Shown in pieces: positions 4,770 through 6,211 of a DNA stretch of 6,211 nucleotides; position 1 is the first letter of the stretch; the number at the start of each line of letters is the position of its first letter. The stretch is from Xanthobacteraceae bacterium (GTDB taxonomy: Bacteria; Pseudomonadota; Alphaproteobacteria; Rhizobiales; Xanthobacteraceae): the NCBI GenBank assembly GCA_030039105.1, contig JASHQO010000470.1:1-6211 (forward strand), read 5' to 3'. The notes beneath the pieces were generated by a model. That model was not told the DNA's origin and made no database searches. It saw only the letters and a list, made by a program, of their open reading frames with translations. Position numbers and translations under genes: made by a program.

Positions 4770-5666
4770 ATGACCACCGCGACGCTCGAAGCCAACACCG
4801 CCGACTATGACGTCGACGACGTCGAATATCTCCGCCACGGCGACAAGCCGCTGTTGGCGCGGATCTATAAGCCGCGCGGGCAGGGGCCGTTCCCGGCGCT
4901 GGTCGAGTGCCACGGCGGCGCCTGGTGCCAGAGCGACAGTCTCACCGAGGCGCTGCGCCACAAACACATGGCGTCCCACGGCATCGTCTCGATCGCGCTC
5001 GATTTCCGCTCCGGCAACGAGGACCCGTATCCGGCTTCGGTGCAGGACATCAATTACGCGATCCGCTGGGCCAAGGCCAACGCGCGCGAGCTCAAGACGC
5101 GCCCCGATCTCGTCGGCATTTCCGGCCAGTCGAGCGGCGGCCATCTCGCCATGCTGGTGGCGATGCGGCCGCACGATGCGCGTTATGCTGCGATCCCGCT
5201 GCCGGCGGGCACGCCCGCGCAGGACGCCACAGTCCGCTGTGTGGTGATGTCGTGGCCGGTGATCAATCCGCTGTCGCGCTATCGCCACGCCAAGCGCGCG
5301 GTGGCCAACGGCGAGGCCTGGGCCAAGCCGATGATTCCGCGCCATGACTCGTACTGGAAGAGCGAAGCCAATATGGCGGAGGCGAGCCCGACGCTCATGC
5401 TCGAGCGCGGCGAGAAGCTGCAATTGCCGCCGGCGGTCTGGTTCCAGGGCCGCGACGACACCGCTCACGACTACAAGGATCCGGAGTCGGGCTTCCCCGG
5501 CAACGAGCCGCAGCGTTTCACCGCCGCCTACAAGAAGGCCGGCGGCGACATTGCGCTTGAATACATCGCCATGGCGCGCCACGCCGGCCACTCGCCGGAC
5601 TTGACCCAGACCGGCGACATGTTCGACCGCATGGTGAGTTTTGTCGGCCGCCACATCGCGGTCTGA
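4770..5666 (+). CDS. Alpha/beta hydrolase, esterase (HSL/BD-FAE-like)
   Basis: A 298-residue cytosolic hydrolase without signal peptide, probably cleaving carboxylic esters or related bonds. HGGAW at 48-52 is the oxyanion-hole motif of the hormone-sensitive-lipase-like group. GQSSG at 119-123 is the nucleophile elbow, with S121 as the catalytic serine. The acid is D229 or D230 (in WFQGRDDTAHD) and the base is H271 or H274 (in ARHAGHS). The order and spacing Ser-Asp-His are normal for the family. Residues 200-250 are longer and more polar than in a minimal fold and may help form the substrate pocket. The start is set by AGGAAGGA just upstream, inside the repeat. It follows the MFS permease on the same strand after 247 bases. 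A joint role in uptake and hydrolysis of one substrate is possible but unproven. Confidence 0.9.
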   Translation: MTTATLEANTADYDVDDVEYLRHGDKPLLARIYKPRGQGPFPALVECHGGAWCQSDSLTEALRHKHMASHGIVSIALDFRSGNEDPYPASVQDINYAIRWAKANARELKTRPDLVGISGQSSGGHLAMLVAMRPHDARYAAIPLPAGTPAQDATVRCVVMSWPVINPLSRYRHAKRAVANGEAWAKPMIPRHDSYWKSEANMAEASPTLMLERGEKLQLPPAVWFQGRDDTAHDYKDPESGFPGNEPQRFTAAYKKAGGDIALEYIAMARHAGHSPDLTQTGDMFDRMVSFVGRHIAV

Positions 5667-5693
5667 GGGAAGCTGCAGTCAGGCAGCGCTTGG

Positions 5694-5716
5694 CGAGCGC
5701 AGCGACGAGGCGCTCG
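5694..5716 (+). terminator. Possible terminator hairpin after the hydrolase
   Basis: CGAGCGC (5694-5700) and GCGCTCG (5710-5716) make a perfect seven-pair stem with a nine-base loop, 28 bases after the hydrolase stop. No T-run follows, so it would be an untypical intrinsic terminator. Confidence 0.35.
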
Positions 5717-5757
5717 ACCGTGTCGCGCCGCGAATGCCGGCTGGCGGTCAAGCTGCA

Positions 5758-5861
5758 CTGGATTGCTTCGTCGCTAACGCTCCTCGCAATGACGCGCCGC
5801 GGCCCTGGGGCCGGCGGTAAGACGGCGACACCGTCATTCGAGCGATAGCGAAGCAATCCGG
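5758..5861. repeat. Palindromic intergenic repeat of a second family
   Basis: The left arm 5758-5794 (CTGGATTGCTTCG to GCAATGACG) and right arm 5831-5861 (CCGTCATTCGAGCGATAGCG and following bases) are imperfect reverse complements around a GC-rich centre of about 36 bases. The arms share GGATTGCTTCG at the outer end and AATGACG at the inner end, and the left arm has a few extra bases. I know this arm type from dispersed repeats in Bradyrhizobium-like genomes; its minus-strand translation gives the peptide RSVSDEAIQ seen in many spurious proteins. It lies between convergent genes, where it could serve as a bidirectional hairpin. Confidence 0.72.
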
Positions 5862-5892
5862 CGCTCCATGGCAGATGACGCCGGCAGGCTCG

Positions 5893-6211
5893 TCACAAGC
5901 CGGCCAGATATTTCGCCATGGCGTCGCGATCGGCTGCGGACAAAGCCTTCATGAAGCCCGGCATGTCGCCGTTATTGGTGCGGCTGCCGTCGGCGAAGCC
6001 GTTCATGGCGGCAACGACATAGTCGTAGCTCAGGCCGGCGAGCCGCGGCGCCGGCGCGCCGCCTTCGAAGCTCGGCTGATGGCAGGGCCGGCACTGCGCA
6101 AGCCCGGCCGGCCCCGATCCGGGAGCGCCGCCGCCTTGCGACGCCGGCCAGGTCTTGGCGGCAAAATAGTTGGCGAGCTGGCGCAGCTCCGGCAGCGAAA
6201 TGTCGGCAACG
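5893..6211 (-). CDS. Class I c-type cytochrome, C-terminal part (partial)
   Basis: A minus-strand frame enters at the right edge and runs 105 residues to TGA (5893-5895); its start is outside the window. CRPCH at visible residues 40-44 is the covalent haem c site. NGDMPGFMKALS (80-91) supplies the axial methionine, most likely M83 by comparison with cytochrome c4 (Met, six residues, Leu-Ser), otherwise M87. It ends with the usual helix AMAKYLAGL. The first residues (ISLPELRQLANYFAAKTW) look like the closing helix of a preceding cytochrome c domain, followed by a Gly/Pro/Ala linker. The full protein is therefore probably a periplasmic or membrane-tethered di-heme c4-like electron carrier. The partner oxidoreductase, if linked, is beyond the edge. 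It converges on the hydrolase gene. Confidence 0.87.
   Translation of the reverse strand, partial: VADISLPELRQLANYFAAKTWPASQGGGAPGSGPAGLAQCRPCHQPSFEGGAPAPRLAGLSYDYVVAAMNGFADGSRTNNGDMPGFMKALSAADRDAMAKYLAGL

Noticed and set aside
4734..5654. 306-codon minus-strand open frame
   Set aside because: It is antisense to the hydrolase, whose catalytic motifs are intact. The antisense product has no recognisable domain.
5518..5856. Minus-strand frames containing RSVSDEAIQ
   Set aside because: The peptide comes from the second palindromic repeat family and the rest is antisense to the hydrolase end. It is not a gene.

Overview
The window looks like chromosomal DNA of a GC-rich alphaproteobacterium, most likely Hyphomicrobiales (Bradyrhizobium / Rhodopseudomonas / Pseudolabrys type). 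This rests on strong G/C at third codon positions, Bradyrhizobium-like hypothetical proteins, and two families of palindromic intergenic repeats (arms starting TGTAGCCCGGATGGAGCG and CTGGATTGCTTCG) that I know from such genomes. No tRNA, rRNA, CRISPR, transposase or phage gene was seen.

Layout, left to right. 1-66 may be the 5' end of a minus-strand gene leaving the window. 67-467 has no convincing gene. 468-731 (-) encodes a small conserved-type hypothetical protein. 927-1991 (-) encodes a secreted periplasmic solute-binding protein of an ABC importer, with no permease or ATPase beside it in the window. Divergent from it, 2153-2353 (+) encodes a 66-residue two-helix membrane protein. Its stop codon overlaps that of 2350-2790 (-), a FlK-type hot-dog thioesterase with all catalytic positions intact. 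A 136-bp divergent gap follows, then 2927-3157 (+), a secreted single-repeat PsiF-family protein, and 3224-4522 (+), a 12-helix MFS permease of the anion:cation symporter type. Two tandem copies of a 117-bp palindromic element (4531-4764) separate the permease from 4770-5666 (+), an alpha/beta hydrolase of the HGG / GxSxG esterase kind. The hydrolase's ribosome binding site lies in the tail of the second copy. 5667-5892 is intergenic with a hairpin and a palindromic repeat of a second family. 5893-6211 (-) is the C-terminal part of a class I c-type cytochrome, probably di-heme.

How the genes might work together: the permease and the hydrolase could form a small uptake-and-hydrolysis pair for a carboxylated ester or similar compound, and the solute-binding protein adds to a nutrient-scavenging character. 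These links are inference from order only. The window reads as ordinary metabolic and transport chromosome, and I see no clear undescribed system. The most notable points are the tandem repeat that supplies a start signal, the possibly leaderless thioesterase gene, and the loss in that thioesterase of the Phe lid known from fluoroacetyl-CoA-specific FlK.
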